From the NCBI GenBank assembly GCA_913060815.1, contig CAJXSZ010000002.1, forward strand, positions 62,001-126,000: a DNA stretch of 64,000 bases, in the 5' to 3' direction. Positions 8,720-16,918 of this stretch are shown piece by piece. This stretch comes from an uncultured Sulfitobacter sp. Its GTDB lineage: Bacteria; Pseudomonadota; Alphaproteobacteria; Rhodobacterales; Rhodobacteraceae. The position numbers and the translations under genes were made by a program. Below the pieces are notes generated by a model. It did not search any database. It worked only from the letters and a program-made list of their open reading frames with translations, and was not told where the DNA came from. How positions within the stretch are numbered: position 1 is the stretch's first letter; each line of letters opens with the position of its first letter.

Positions 8720-10333
8720 ATGCGCATTCTCCCTCTCGCCCTTGCTGCGTTTCCCCTCCCTGCTTTGGCCGAAAGCTTCACAGTAGAGTCGATGCCGACA
8801 GCGGTGACCGTCTATAGCGGGTTTGCCATGGTGACACGTGAGGTGAGTATCGATGTGCCTGAAGGCTCACATGAGGTCATCTTGCCTGATTTACCCCAGT
8901 GGATCGACGCAGGAAGTCTGCGTGCCTCGATCGGCGGCGCAAGTCTGACAGGGACACGGCTGCGCACAGATGCCCTGCCTCCAGCAGCGGAGGCTGACAG
9001 CGCAGAGGTTCTCGCGGCGAAGGAGCAGATTGAACAAGCGCAACAGGCTTTGGTCGATCTGGATGATGCCGTTCAGGACGCCAGCCTTGCCGCGACAGCC
9101 GCCGCAGCCCGGTTGAATTTCCTTCAAGGCCTGACATCGAGCGAGAGCCTTCCTACCACGCCGCAGGCATTGGCAGAGCTCGCCGAGATGATCGAGGCGC
9201 AAACCCTCGTCGCGACGCAAACGCAGATCACGGCACAGCGTGATATACGCGACATTGAGCAAGACCGCGAAGAATTGCAGCGTAATCTTGATGACGCGCG
9301 CGCGGCACTCGCTGCTTTAACCCCACCCGCGGCACCGAAATCGTTGTTGGCGTTGTCAGTATCCGCAGCGGATGCAGGCACCATTGTTGCCTCTGTCAGC
9401 TATCCTGTGCAGGCGTCGTGGCAGCCAACCTATGACGTTCTTCTATCGCGTGAGGGCGGAGACAGCGTGGCACTGCGCCGTGCAGCATTGATCACCCAGA
9501 ACAGTGGAGAGAATTGGGAGGACGTGTCGATCACATTGTCCACTCTCACGCCGAGCGGTCAGGTGATGCCATCCGAGCTCTATCCACAACTCCTGCGATT
9601 TGAAGACCCGCAAGTTCGTGCAAAAGTCGAGCGGTCCGTGAGCAGTCTTGCAGGTGTCGCAGCAGATGAAGCGCCTGTGATGATCCAAGCCCCTACGCCC
9701 GAGCCGAATTTCGACGGACCCGGTGTGTCCTATTCCTTGCCGACACCCGTGAGCGTTGCGCAAGATGCGGAGGGTGTGCGGATCGAGCTTGATACACTGA
9801 CATTCGATGCGCGCGTATTTGCGCGCGCTGTGCCTGTACGTGATACGACTGCGTTCTTAATGGCCGAAGTTGTCAACGCAAGCCAAGAGCCGCTGTTGGC
9901 AGCCAATAGCGCCCAGATATTTGTCGATGGTTCACTGGTCGGGCAGAGCGGGTTTTCTGCTGTCGCTGCGGGCGAGTCGTTTTCGCAGGCATTCGGCCCC
10001 ATTGAATCATTGCGCCTGAGCCATGCCATTCTGGACAAAAGCGAAGGGGATCGCGGCATAATCAGTCGAAGCAATGCACAGACCCAAGAAGTTCAGATAA
10101 GCGTACAGAACCTTGCCGCAGAAACCTGGGATGTCGAATTGCGCGAAGCCATCCCGTTCAGCGAACAAGACGATCTGGTCATCGACTGGAGTGCGCAACC
10201 TGCCGCCTCATCCAAGGACGTCGAAGATCGCCGCGGATTGATGCAATGGGATTTCACACTTGGAGCGGAGCAATCGCAGGAGATTCTGATAGAACAGACG
10301 GTGCGCTGGCCTGACGGCAAAGTGCTCCGCTAA
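8720..10333 (+). CDS. DUF4139 domain (mucoidy-inhibitor MuiA-like) exported protein
   Basis: A 537-residue protein with a signal peptide (residues 1-18, ending in ALA). An N-terminal beta domain (DUF4140 type) covers about 22-95 and includes VTVYSGFAMVTRE. A coiled coil of about 100 residues follows (95-195, rich in Ala, Gln, Glu). The DUF4139 domain takes the rest, recognisable from SYPVQASWQPTYDV and from SGENWEDVSITLST. Members are found in the periplasm or envelope; the biochemical role is not established. It ends one base before the convergent ribbon-helix-helix gene, so no terminator fits between them. Confidence 0.85.
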   Translation: MRILPLALAAFPLPALAESFTVESMPTAVTVYSGFAMVTREVSIDVPEGSHEVILPDLPQWIDAGSLRASIGGASLTGTRLRTDALPPAAEADSAEVLAAKEQIEQAQQALVDLDDAVQDASLAATAAAARLNFLQGLTSSESLPTTPQALAELAEMIEAQTLVATQTQITAQRDIRDIEQDREELQRNLDDARAALAALTPPAAPKSLLALSVSAADAGTIVASVSYPVQASWQPTYDVLLSREGGDSVALRRAALITQNSGENWEDVSITLSTLTPSGQVMPSELYPQLLRFEDPQVRAKVERSVSSLAGVAADEAPVMIQAPTPEPNFDGPGVSYSLPTPVSVAQDAEGVRIELDTLTFDARVFARAVPVRDTTAFLMAEVVNASQEPLLAANSAQIFVDGSLVGQSGFSAVAAGESFSQAFGPIESLRLSHAILDKSEGDRGIISRSNAQTQEVQISVQNLAAETWDVELREAIPFSEQDDLVIDWSAQPAASSKDVEDRRGLMQWDFTLGAEQSQEILIEQTVRWPDGKVLR

Positions 10334-10334
10334 C

Positions 10335-11042
10335 CTACTCCTGCGGTGTGAGAGCAGTTTGCGATGTTTTGTACGCGAGAGGGTCGCTAGGCAGTCTACA
10401 ACCGAAACGCCTGACCAGATCATCGTAGACCGCGCCGACATCAGCCGAATTACACAGATGTCTGCCGGTTGCAGCATTGTGCAGGCCAAGTGCAGTGCCC
10501 AACAGCCGAAGCTCTATTCCTTCGCAAGCCAAACGGTTTATCAAATCAGGCCAATTGCGCGCTGCCATGATGTGCTCGCAAAATGACTTGTGGCGAATTG
10601 GGTCAATGTTTCCTGCTGGCATAATTCCAGCGCTAGGACTCTTCATAGGGTGTGCAGGCATATCCGCCCCGAACCGCCTGCACAATATGGCGTAGGAAAA
10701 GCCCAGCTCAGACCCTTTGCAGACCCGTGTGCCGCAACTTGTTTTATAGAGCGCCACACCTCCATTCACTTCGCGCATGTCATATCCATGCGGACGAAGC
10801 CGTGCAGCCAGATCATCCCAGTCCTCAGCTTCCGCCAAATCGCGCCCGAGGAGGGCCTGCAAGGCAGCGAGGAGCCGCTCATCCGTCGCCTCGCTCCTAT
10901 TCGCTGTCAATTGCCGTGCGACTTCACGTTTGAGAAGCTGGCGCACCATGTGCCCGATTGTTACTTCACGCGCCGAGGCAACGCGTTGCGCACCTGACAG
11001 CAGGTCACGGGGCAGTTTGAGAGTGACTGATTCCAATTCCAT
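10335..11042 (-). CDS. Ribbon-helix-helix protein with a duplicated C-terminal domain
   Basis: Unrecognised 235-residue protein. Residues 1-45 (SVTLKLPRDLL, then a helix with TIGHMVRQLLKREV) look like a ribbon-helix-helix DNA-binding domain. Two related segments of about 60 residues follow, at 73-132 and 162-221. Both run W-x-D-L-x-x-R-L, a Gly-containing turn, C-x-x-(S)-x-x-G/V, and end in L-x-R-R-F-G-(A/C)-x-(M/L)-P-(A/S)-x-P. Similar units occur in plasmid mobilisation proteins as far as I can judge, but I cannot name the family. It lies 35 bases after sbtB on the same strand and may share its transcript, suggesting a regulator. Confidence 0.72.
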   Translation of the reverse strand: MELESVTLKLPRDLLSGAQRVASAREVTIGHMVRQLLKREVARQLTANRSEATDERLLAALQALLGRDLAEAEDWDDLAARLRPHGYDMREVNGGVALYKTSCGTRVCKGSELGFSYAILCRRFGADMPAHPMKSPSAGIMPAGNIDPIRHKSFCEHIMAARNWPDLINRLACEGIELRLLGTALGLHNAATGRHLCNSADVGAVYDDLVRRFGCRLPSDPLAYKTSQTALTPQE

Positions 11043-11077
11043 ACCCTGAGCCTTGCGCGGGTATGGTTAACAGTGGG

Positions 11078-11389
11078 TTAAAACCGCTCCGCCCTCAGCA
11101 CGTCGCAATCAACCACACTCACCACACCGATGTGCCGCTCTACCACCTCGAAGGCCGCATCGAGCAGCGCATCAAGACGTTCGGGTTTAATGATGCACAC
11201 CACCTGAACCATGCCTTGCGCACGGCTCACCTGACCCGAACGGGACCAAGCACCCGAGCGGCCAGAACCGCCCAGCACAGGCAGCACCGAATATCCCGTC
11301 ACGCCTGCGCCCCGCAGCGCGTCAGTCAGGCGCGATTCCATCACGTTCTCTATAGTGATCTCCACCCGCTTTGCTTTGTATGTTTGCAT
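11078..11389 (-). CDS. sbtB: SbtB-like P-II family signalling protein
   Basis: A 103-residue P-II-like protein. In cyanobacteria SbtB binds adenine nucleotides, including cAMP, and blocks the bicarbonate carrier SbtA (established knowledge). The diagnostic segment is PVLGGSGRSGAWSRSGQVS, similar to the SbtB nucleotide-binding loop, followed by QVVCIIKPERLDALLDA. The C-terminal Cys pair seen in some cyanobacterial SbtB proteins is absent; only single Cys residues occur. It begins 3 bases after the sbtA stop, so the two are certainly co-transcribed, which supports the pairing. Confidence 0.85.
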   Translation of the reverse strand: MQTYKAKRVEITIENVMESRLTDALRGAGVTGYSVLPVLGGSGRSGAWSRSGQVSRAQGMVQVVCIIKPERLDALLDAAFEVVERHIGVVSVVDCDVLRAERF

Positions 11390-11392
11390 CGC

Positions 11393-12376
11393 TCAGCCTC
11401 CTGTGACGGCCATAGCAATACCCACATAAAGCGGGATACCGATGGTCAGGTTAAAGGGAAATGTCACACCCAGCGACAGGGTGAGGTACAGCGACGGGTT
11501 CGCCTCGGGCAGGGCCACGCGCATGGCAGCAGGCACTGCGATATAGGAGGCAGAAGCCGACAGCACCATCATCAGCACGACACCACCCGGCGACAGGCCC
11601 AGTAGCATGCCAGCACCCAGACCAATCAGCGATCCCACCAGCGGCATCAACACGCCAAACGCCAGCACGCCACGGGTCAGCACACCGCCGCCGCCGCGCA
11701 ATCCGCGCCCCGCGACAAGCCCCATGTCCAGCAAGAACAGGCACAACACGCCTTTGAACGGATTGACGATAAAGCTCTCGATTTCTTTGAGGCCTTCCTC
11801 GCCAGTGATCCAACCGATGGCGAAGGCGCCAACCAACAGCACGATAGAGCCGTTAAGCATAATCTCCCGCATCAGCGCGCTGTCCATTCCCTTGCCGCTG
11901 TCGCCATCACTGCGTGAGATAAGCCAAAGTGCGGACAAAATCGCCGGTGCTTCCATCGCAGCAGCGACTGCAACCATATAGCCTTCTGACGGAATGCCTC
12001 GCCCTTCGAGAACGGATGTGGCCGCCACGAAGGTCACGATTGAAATCGAGCCGTAATGTGCCGCAACAGCTGCTGCATCCAGCCGGTTCATCCCTGTCAT
12101 GGCCTTCAGCAAACCGAACGCGATGATCGGAAGAAGGGCAGACAAAATGACCCCCGCAAGCAGAGAGAACCCCAACCGCGCATCAAGACCATAGGAGGCA
12201 ACACTCGCACCACCTTTAAACCCGATTGCGAACAGCAGGTAGATCGACATACCCTTTGCTACCGCCTCGGGGACATTGAGATCAGAGCGCGCAAGCGAGG
12301 CCATGAGGCCCAGCGCAAAACTCAGGATAATCGGGGATAAGAGGTTTTGCCCAGCAAGGCTCAGAAATTCAGACAC
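11393..12376 (-). CDS. sbtA: SbtA-type sodium-dependent bicarbonate permease
   Basis: A 327-residue membrane protein with about 10 hydrophobic segments, matching the SbtA (DUF897) family, which imports bicarbonate with sodium. Typical stretches are LLFAIGFKGGA in the N-terminal half and AAVAAHYGSISIVTF, with a matching ASASYIAVPAAMR in the C-terminal half, consistent with the inverted-repeat fold. The start is GTG at 12376; an ATG at 12395 is out of frame. The gene sits between a beta-carbonic anhydrase and an SbtB-like gene on the same strand, which makes bicarbonate transport the most likely role. Confidence 0.88.
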   Translation of the reverse strand: MSEFLSLAGQNLLSPIILSFALGLMASLARSDLNVPEAVAKGMSIYLLFAIGFKGGASVASYGLDARLGFSLLAGVILSALLPIIAFGLLKAMTGMNRLDAAAVAAHYGSISIVTFVAATSVLEGRGIPSEGYMVAVAAAMEAPAILSALWLISRSDGDSGKGMDSALMREIMLNGSIVLLVGAFAIGWITGEEGLKEIESFIVNPFKGVLCLFLLDMGLVAGRGLRGGGGVLTRGVLAFGVLMPLVGSLIGLGAGMLLGLSPGGVVLMMVLSASASYIAVPAAMRVALPEANPSLYLTLSLGVTFPFNLTIGIPLYVGIAMAVTGG

Positions 12377-12417
12377 GCTGCAGCTCTGCTTTCATCAATT
12401 CCATCTCATGCCTGATC

Positions 12418-13068
12418 CTAGACCTGTTCGAATTTTTCTAATGCAGGACTGAAACATTCCAGACCGCCCTCACCAATATCCGTCCACATACCATGCAGCG
12501 TGAGTGTCCCTGCCTCAACCTTTTCGGCCAGCCAAGGGAAGGTCATCATATTTTCCAGCGACATAAGCACCGCATGCTTTTCCAACTGCCGGAGTTGTTC
12601 GGCCTGATCCGCGATGTCTTTGACCAGTTCATATTTGGGGCGCAGAATATCCATCCAGCGGCCGACAAAACTCTCTTTTGTCTCCAGCTCTGGCGCGTGG
12701 CCTGCACACATATTCAGACAGCCTTGCACACCCCCACAGTTTGAATGGCCCAGAACGATCAGATGTGTGACCTTCAAGACTTCAACAGCATATTCGATCG
12801 CCGCCGAGGTACCGTGCTCAAGCCCGTCGGGTTTGTAGGGTGGGACAAGGTTGGCGACATTGCGGTGAATAAAAAACTCGCCCTGATCCGCCCCGAAAAT
12901 CGAGGTGACATGCACACGGCTGTCACAACATGAGATCACCATCGCGCGCGGGCGCTGGCCATCACTGGCCAGTCTACGATACCACGCGGCATTCTCGGCA
13001 TATGTGGTCGCTTTCCAGCCATGATAACGCTGGGCCAGATAGCTTGGCAGTGCTTTTGCCTCTTTCAT
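12418..13068 (-). CDS. Beta-class carbonic anhydrase
   Basis: Zinc enzyme that interconverts CO2 and bicarbonate. The 216-residue protein has the zinc ligands of the beta class: Cys and the paired Asp-Arg in ISCCDSRV, then His and Cys in LGHSNCGGV. The phosphate-bicarbonate pocket motif HRNVANLV is also present. The ATG at 13068 is preferred to a TTG at 13101. It is 41 bases upstream of sbtA on the same strand, so bicarbonate uptake and hydration would be coupled in one operon (inference). Confidence 0.95.
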   Translation of the reverse strand: MKEAKALPSYLAQRYHGWKATTYAENAAWYRRLASDGQRPRAMVISCCDSRVHVTSIFGADQGEFFIHRNVANLVPPYKPDGLEHGTSAAIEYAVEVLKVTHLIVLGHSNCGGVQGCLNMCAGHAPELETKESFVGRWMDILRPKYELVKDIADQAEQLRQLEKHAVLMSLENMMTFPWLAEKVEAGTLTLHGMWTDIGEGGLECFSPALEKFEQV

Positions 13069-13213
13069 AAACCGAGGATCCCTTGCTTTATTTTCTCCCA
13101 ATTAGCCTGAATTGTCACCGAATTCGAGAGAAAAGACATGATCACTGAAACGATTTGAAAACGCCTGTCCATCATACCAGCGGAAGCCGTGGGGGCATGA
13201 ATAGGGGTAAGAG

Positions 13214-13594
13214 ATGAGTGAAGTCGTAAAAATCCGGTTGTCGGAGCAAATCCATCTGGATGAAAGCAGGTTGGGAACGCTCTACGCGCAACTGGGAGAA
13301 AGCAGTGCAGAAAACATCGTGTGCCGCGCTATGGAGGAACTCGCCGTGCGTATGTCGCAATGTGATACACTATGGCGGTCCAGGAATCTTGAAAAGTTGC
13401 GCAAGCATGCGCGCTCACTCATCGCGATCGCAGACCAGATCGGGATGCACCATCTGGCACAGGTCGCGCGAGACGTAACAGCCTGCATTGATGCAAGGGA
13501 TGATATTGCCGTTGCTGCCACACTGTCACGCATGCTGCGTATCGGAGAACGGTCATTGTCGGCAATTTGGTCTATGGATGATCTGAGTATCTGA
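13214..13594 (+). CDS. Hpt-like phosphotransfer protein
   Basis: A 126-residue, mostly helical protein. The segment LRKHARSLIAIADQIGMHHLA resembles the histidine phosphotransfer motif (H-x-L-K-G-x-A-x-x-x-G), although the usual Lys-Gly after the His is replaced (HARSLIAIADQIG). No kinase or receiver domain is attached. If functional, the His near residue 65 would carry the phosphate. The upstream gap of 145 bases is shared with the divergent carbonic anhydrase gene. The assignment rests on one helix motif, so it is tentative. Confidence 0.65.
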   Translation: MSEVVKIRLSEQIHLDESRLGTLYAQLGESSAENIVCRAMEELAVRMSQCDTLWRSRNLEKLRKHARSLIAIADQIGMHHLAQVARDVTACIDARDDIAVAATLSRMLRIGERSLSAIWSMDDLSI

Positions 13595-13669
13595 ATATTC
13601 GACCGTCCTTGCAGTAGGGGCAGGATGAGATAGCTTGGGACCAATTCCAATAAAAAGGTTCCGAGCCAG

Positions 13670-15052
13670 ATGCCTCTAAGCTTTGCCACCGATACGACCG
13701 ATGCAATCGATCTTCACATTGTCTCACAACAGGACGCTTCTGCTTGGCTCGATATGATGCCAACCGCCACCGCCGACTGGGCGCGGGCGAGCGGGTTTAA
13801 TGGCGGGATCGGGCAAGCTATATCCCTTCCTGCGACCGCAGACCTTCCAGCGCTTGCCGCCGTCGGTTTCGGCAGCGAAAGCAGCCGCAAGCGAGGTCGC
13901 TTTGCCCTTGCCGCTGCCGCCGCCAAATTGCCCGAGGGCACTTACCGCATTGCAAGCGGATTACCCGAAGATCAGTCAGAGACAGAATGCCTCGGCTGGT
14001 TGCTCGCCAGTTACCGCTTCGACCGCTACAAGGCGCTGACACCTATGAAGGCACAGTTGCTTGCTCCTGAAGGGATCGACGTTCAACGTGTCGAGGCCAT
14101 CGCCAACGGGGAAGCGCTCACACGTACGCTTATCAACACGCCCGCCTCGGATATGGGGCCGCCCGATCTGGAACAGGCTGCCCGCGATCTGGCCGCGCAG
14201 CATGATGCCCGGATCGAGGTGACGGTGGGTGATGACCTGCTGGCCGCCAATCTGCCGATGATCCACACGGTCGGCCGCGCTGCTGACCGCGCACCGCGGC
14301 TGATTGACATGCGCTGGGGAGATACAGGGCCAACGCTTACGCTTGTAGGCAAGGGTGTGTGTTTTGATACTGGCGGCCTCAACATCAAACCCGCCAGCTC
14401 CATGGGATTGATGAAAAAGGACATGGGAGGCGCTGCGGCGGTACTTGGGCTAGCGCATATGATTATGGCGACTGGCACAAAGCTACAGCTGCGTGTGCTC
14501 ATCCCCGCTGTTGAGAATTCGATCTCAGGCAATGCATACCGCCCCCAAGACGTGCTCACGTCGCGCAAAGGTCTCACAGTCGAGATCAACAACACAGATG
14601 CCGAGGGGCGACTTGTGCTCGCCGATGCGCTGGCGTTGGCGGATGAAGAAACGCCTGACCAGATCATCTCGATGGCGACACTGACGGGTGCCGCACGTGT
14701 GGCTGTTGGTCCTGATCTGGCACCGTACTTCAGCGATGATCCATCTTTTGTTGCAGCTCTTGAGGCGGCGGCGGCGCAAGTGGCCGATCCGGTCTGGCGC
14801 ATGCCCTTCCACGATCCCTACGAGCAGATGATCGAGCCTGCGGTGGCTGATCTCGATAATGCGCCCTCGGGCGGGTTCGCGGGCTGCATCACCGCAGCGC
14901 TTTTCTTGCGGCGGTTTGTGACCGCTAGCAACTATGCGCACTTCGACATATACGGCTGGCAACCCAGCGCGGCACCCGCCCGCGCCAAGGGGGGCGTGGG
15001 CCAAGGCACCCGCGCCGTATTAGACGCCCTCGACAGGATATTGACCAGATGA
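13670..15052 (+). CDS. Leucyl aminopeptidase family protein (peptidase M17)
   Basis: Two-metal exopeptidase that removes N-terminal residues from peptides. The 460-residue protein has GKGVCFDTGGLNIKP from about residue 227, with KKDMGGAAAV after it, and the family signature NTDAEGRLVLADAL near residue 307. These hold the metal-binding Lys, Asp and Glu residues and the catalytic Arg. The N-terminal domain is shorter and more divergent than in E. coli PepA, which is common in the alphaproteobacterial version. It overlaps the NlpC/P60 gene by 4 bases, so peptide and wall-peptide hydrolysis appear linked. Confidence 0.93.
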   Translation: MPLSFATDTTDAIDLHIVSQQDASAWLDMMPTATADWARASGFNGGIGQAISLPATADLPALAAVGFGSESSRKRGRFALAAAAAKLPEGTYRIASGLPEDQSETECLGWLLASYRFDRYKALTPMKAQLLAPEGIDVQRVEAIANGEALTRTLINTPASDMGPPDLEQAARDLAAQHDARIEVTVGDDLLAANLPMIHTVGRAADRAPRLIDMRWGDTGPTLTLVGKGVCFDTGGLNIKPASSMGLMKKDMGGAAAVLGLAHMIMATGTKLQLRVLIPAVENSISGNAYRPQDVLTSRKGLTVEINNTDAEGRLVLADALALADEETPDQIISMATLTGAARVAVGPDLAPYFSDDPSFVAALEAAAAQVADPVWRMPFHDPYEQMIEPAVADLDNAPSGGFAGCITAALFLRRFVTASNYAHFDIYGWQPSAAPARAKGGVGQGTRAVLDALDRILTR

Positions 15053-15840
15053 GCCACCCCAGACTGACCCCCGATCCCGAATTTTCCGGCCTGAACGAGC
15101 CTGCCCAGATCGGGCGCGGCGTGGTGAACCTGCTGCGCAAACCCAATGGCGCACGTGACCGCCAGCTTCTGCTCGGCGCGGATGTCACGATCCTGTGGCG
15201 CGAGAACGGTTGGGCTTACGTTCAAGCCGCGGCCGATGGCTATTGCGGATTTGTCGGCGTGGCATCGCTTACTGCGCCGCAGGAGACGACACATAAGGTC
15301 AGCGCCCCTGCCAGCCACGGCTATCAAAACGCCAAGATGAAATCCATTGACCGCTGTGCGCTTAGTCACGGCAGCCGTTTGGCAGCGCTGGGTGAAAAAG
15401 ACGGCTTCATCCAGACCAGCCACGGGTTTGTCCCAGTGCAGCATATCACGGCGCTGGATGATTTCGCTGATGACCCTGCTGACATCGCATCGCTGTTCGC
15501 AGGTACACCATACTTGTGGGGCGGTAATAGCCGCCTCGGCATTGATTGCTCGGGGCTCGTTCAGGCGGCATGTCAGGCGTGCAATATCCCATGCGGCGGA
15601 GACAGCGACATGCAGGAGGCCGAGCTTGGCACTTTGCTTGAAGATGGCTCAACGCCCCAGCGCAATGACCTGTTGTTCTGGAAAGGGCATGTGGCAATTG
15701 TCTGGGATGAAGAAACGCTGATCCATGCAAACGCCCATGCGATGGCAGTGGTCTATGAACCGATAGAGGAAGCAATCGCGCGCATCGCGCAAACCGATGG
15801 CCCTGTCACAGCGCACCGCAGGCTGACCCTTACGTCTTGA
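15049..15840 (+). CDS. NlpC/P60 family cysteine peptidase with SH3-like domain
   Basis: A 263-residue hydrolase of the gamma-D-glutamyl-diamino acid endopeptidase type, acting on wall peptides. An SH3-like region covers about 20-85 and another about 95-135. The catalytic domain follows, with Cys167 in GIDCSGLVQAA, His214 in WKGHVAIV and a third polar residue near His226 (LIHANAH). No signal peptide is seen, which fits the family of cytoplasmic muropeptide-recycling enzymes. It overlaps the M17 aminopeptidase gene by 4 bases, and the two could degrade recycled wall peptides in sequence. Confidence 0.9.
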   Translation: MSHPRLTPDPEFSGLNEPAQIGRGVVNLLRKPNGARDRQLLLGADVTILWRENGWAYVQAAADGYCGFVGVASLTAPQETTHKVSAPASHGYQNAKMKSIDRCALSHGSRLAALGEKDGFIQTSHGFVPVQHITALDDFADDPADIASLFAGTPYLWGGNSRLGIDCSGLVQAACQACNIPCGGDSDMQEAELGTLLEDGSTPQRNDLLFWKGHVAIVWDEETLIHANAHAMAVVYEPIEEAIARIAQTDGPVTAHRRLTLTS

Positions 15841-15899
15841 TCTCGGAAATGCTCTGCCCTCTAGTGTAGAAGAACCCTAATGTTTTCTGTCCAACGGAT

Positions 15900-16019
15900 T
15901 TACGCGGCCTCTTGCACGACGTCTGAAACGCCGATCACGGTGCAGACGTCGATCACAGATGTAGTATCTTCATTAATCTGTCCTGTAGCTGCGAAAGCCG
16001 CCACCGCGGCGTCGATCAA
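15900..16019 (-). CDS. Possible 39-residue protein coupled to the DUF2794 gene
   Basis: A short open frame that begins with TTG inside the DUF2794 stop (TTGA overlap) and runs to TAA at 15900-15902. The predicted peptide is Ala- and Val-rich with acidic residues (SVIDVCTVIGVSD). The 4-base overlap is the main support. There is no good ribosome site, the start codon is weak and no family is recognised. It could equally be chance. Confidence 0.2.
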   Translation of the reverse strand: MIDAAVAAFAATGQINEDTTSVIDVCTVIGVSDVVQEAA

Positions 16020-16363
16020 TCTACAGCGCGGATCAACTTACGCTCCAACACGCGCAGCACTGATTTGAGGTCGTGCCCGCGCTTCAAAACCTGCCCGTTC
16101 AAGGCAACGACCGAGTACATGCCTTGCTTGTTGCGCAGCTTTGGACGCTTCTCGATGCGGTAAAGCGACATCTCCGCCGTGCGGCGGAACACGGAGAACA
16201 CCGCCACTTCGCGCAGACATGAAATGCCATAGTCACGCCACTCCCCCGCCGCGACCATCCGACCATAGAGGGACAGGATCACCGACAGCTCGGTACGATG
16301 AAACGCGACCTGCTCGACTGGGCGGCTCTGGGCATTCTGGCTGGGAAGATGAGGTATGTTCAT
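16016..16363 (-). CDS. DUF2794 family protein
   Basis: A 115-residue protein of a family restricted to alphaproteobacteria; function unknown. The visible hallmarks are FHRTELSVILSLYGRMVAAGEWRDY in the first half and the basic tail around RPKLRNKQGMYSVVALNGQVL. The start at 16363 is chosen because it begins the conserved part; the open frame extends 68 codons further upstream but into the divergent paaI promoter. It shares a 114-base upstream gap with paaI. Confidence 0.85.
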   Translation of the reverse strand: MNIPHLPSQNAQSRPVEQVAFHRTELSVILSLYGRMVAAGEWRDYGISCLREVAVFSVFRRTAEMSLYRIEKRPKLRNKQGMYSVVALNGQVLKRGHDLKSVLRVLERKLIRAVD

Positions 16364-16477
16364 ATACAAAGAGTTGCCTTGCAGGCGGCGCAAATCAAGC
16401 CCCCAAAGATCAAATTGCTTGATTGCGTTACAGATGCCGATATAAATTTTCGAAACTGAAACGTATTGAGGCTCCGC

Positions 16478-16918
16478 ATGACACCACAGCAACGCGCAGA
16501 ACAGGTTGCTTCGGCTATGATGGCCAAGGACAAAGCCTCGCGAGGTTTGGGCATGAATGTGACACACATCGCGCCTGGTGCGGCGTCACTCACCTTGCGG
16601 GTCAGTAACGACATGCTGAACGGTCACAGCATTTGTCATGGCGGGTATATTTTCACGCTCGCCGACAGCGCGTTCGCATTTGCTTGCAACAGCTATAACC
16701 GCCTGACGGTCGCACAGCAGAACCAGATTACCTATATCTCGCCCGGCCAGCTGGGAGAGATACTCACCGCGACGGCGACCGAGACAGCACTGACAGGGCG
16801 CTCAGGCGTCTATGATGTGATGGTGCACGGCGAAGACGGACGCACCGTCGCCACCATGCGCGGGCTGTCGCGCACGATCAAAGGGCACGTATTCGACGAA
16901 AGTGGAGACGATACATGA
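16478..16918 (+). CDS. paaI: Hydroxyphenylacetyl-CoA thioesterase PaaI
   Basis: A 146-residue hot-dog fold thioesterase. In the phenylacetate pathway PaaI clears dead-end aryl-CoA thioesters (established). The motif NGHSICHGGYIFTLADSAFAFACNSY matches the family, including the catalytic Asp in LADSAF. The start at 16478 has GAGG 6 bases upstream. It overlaps paaK by 4 bases, which supports the pathway assignment. The other paa genes (oxygenase, ring opening, beta-oxidation) are not in this window. Confidence 0.92.
   Translation: MTPQQRAEQVASAMMAKDKASRGLGMNVTHIAPGAASLTLRVSNDMLNGHSICHGGYIFTLADSAFAFACNSYNRLTVAQQNQITYISPGQLGEILTATATETALTGRSGVYDVMVHGEDGRTVATMRGLSRTIKGHVFDESGDDT

Noticed and set aside
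15880-16068. 62-codon plus-strand frame
   Set aside because: No ribosome site, overlaps the DUF2794 gene on the other strand, composition unlike a protein.
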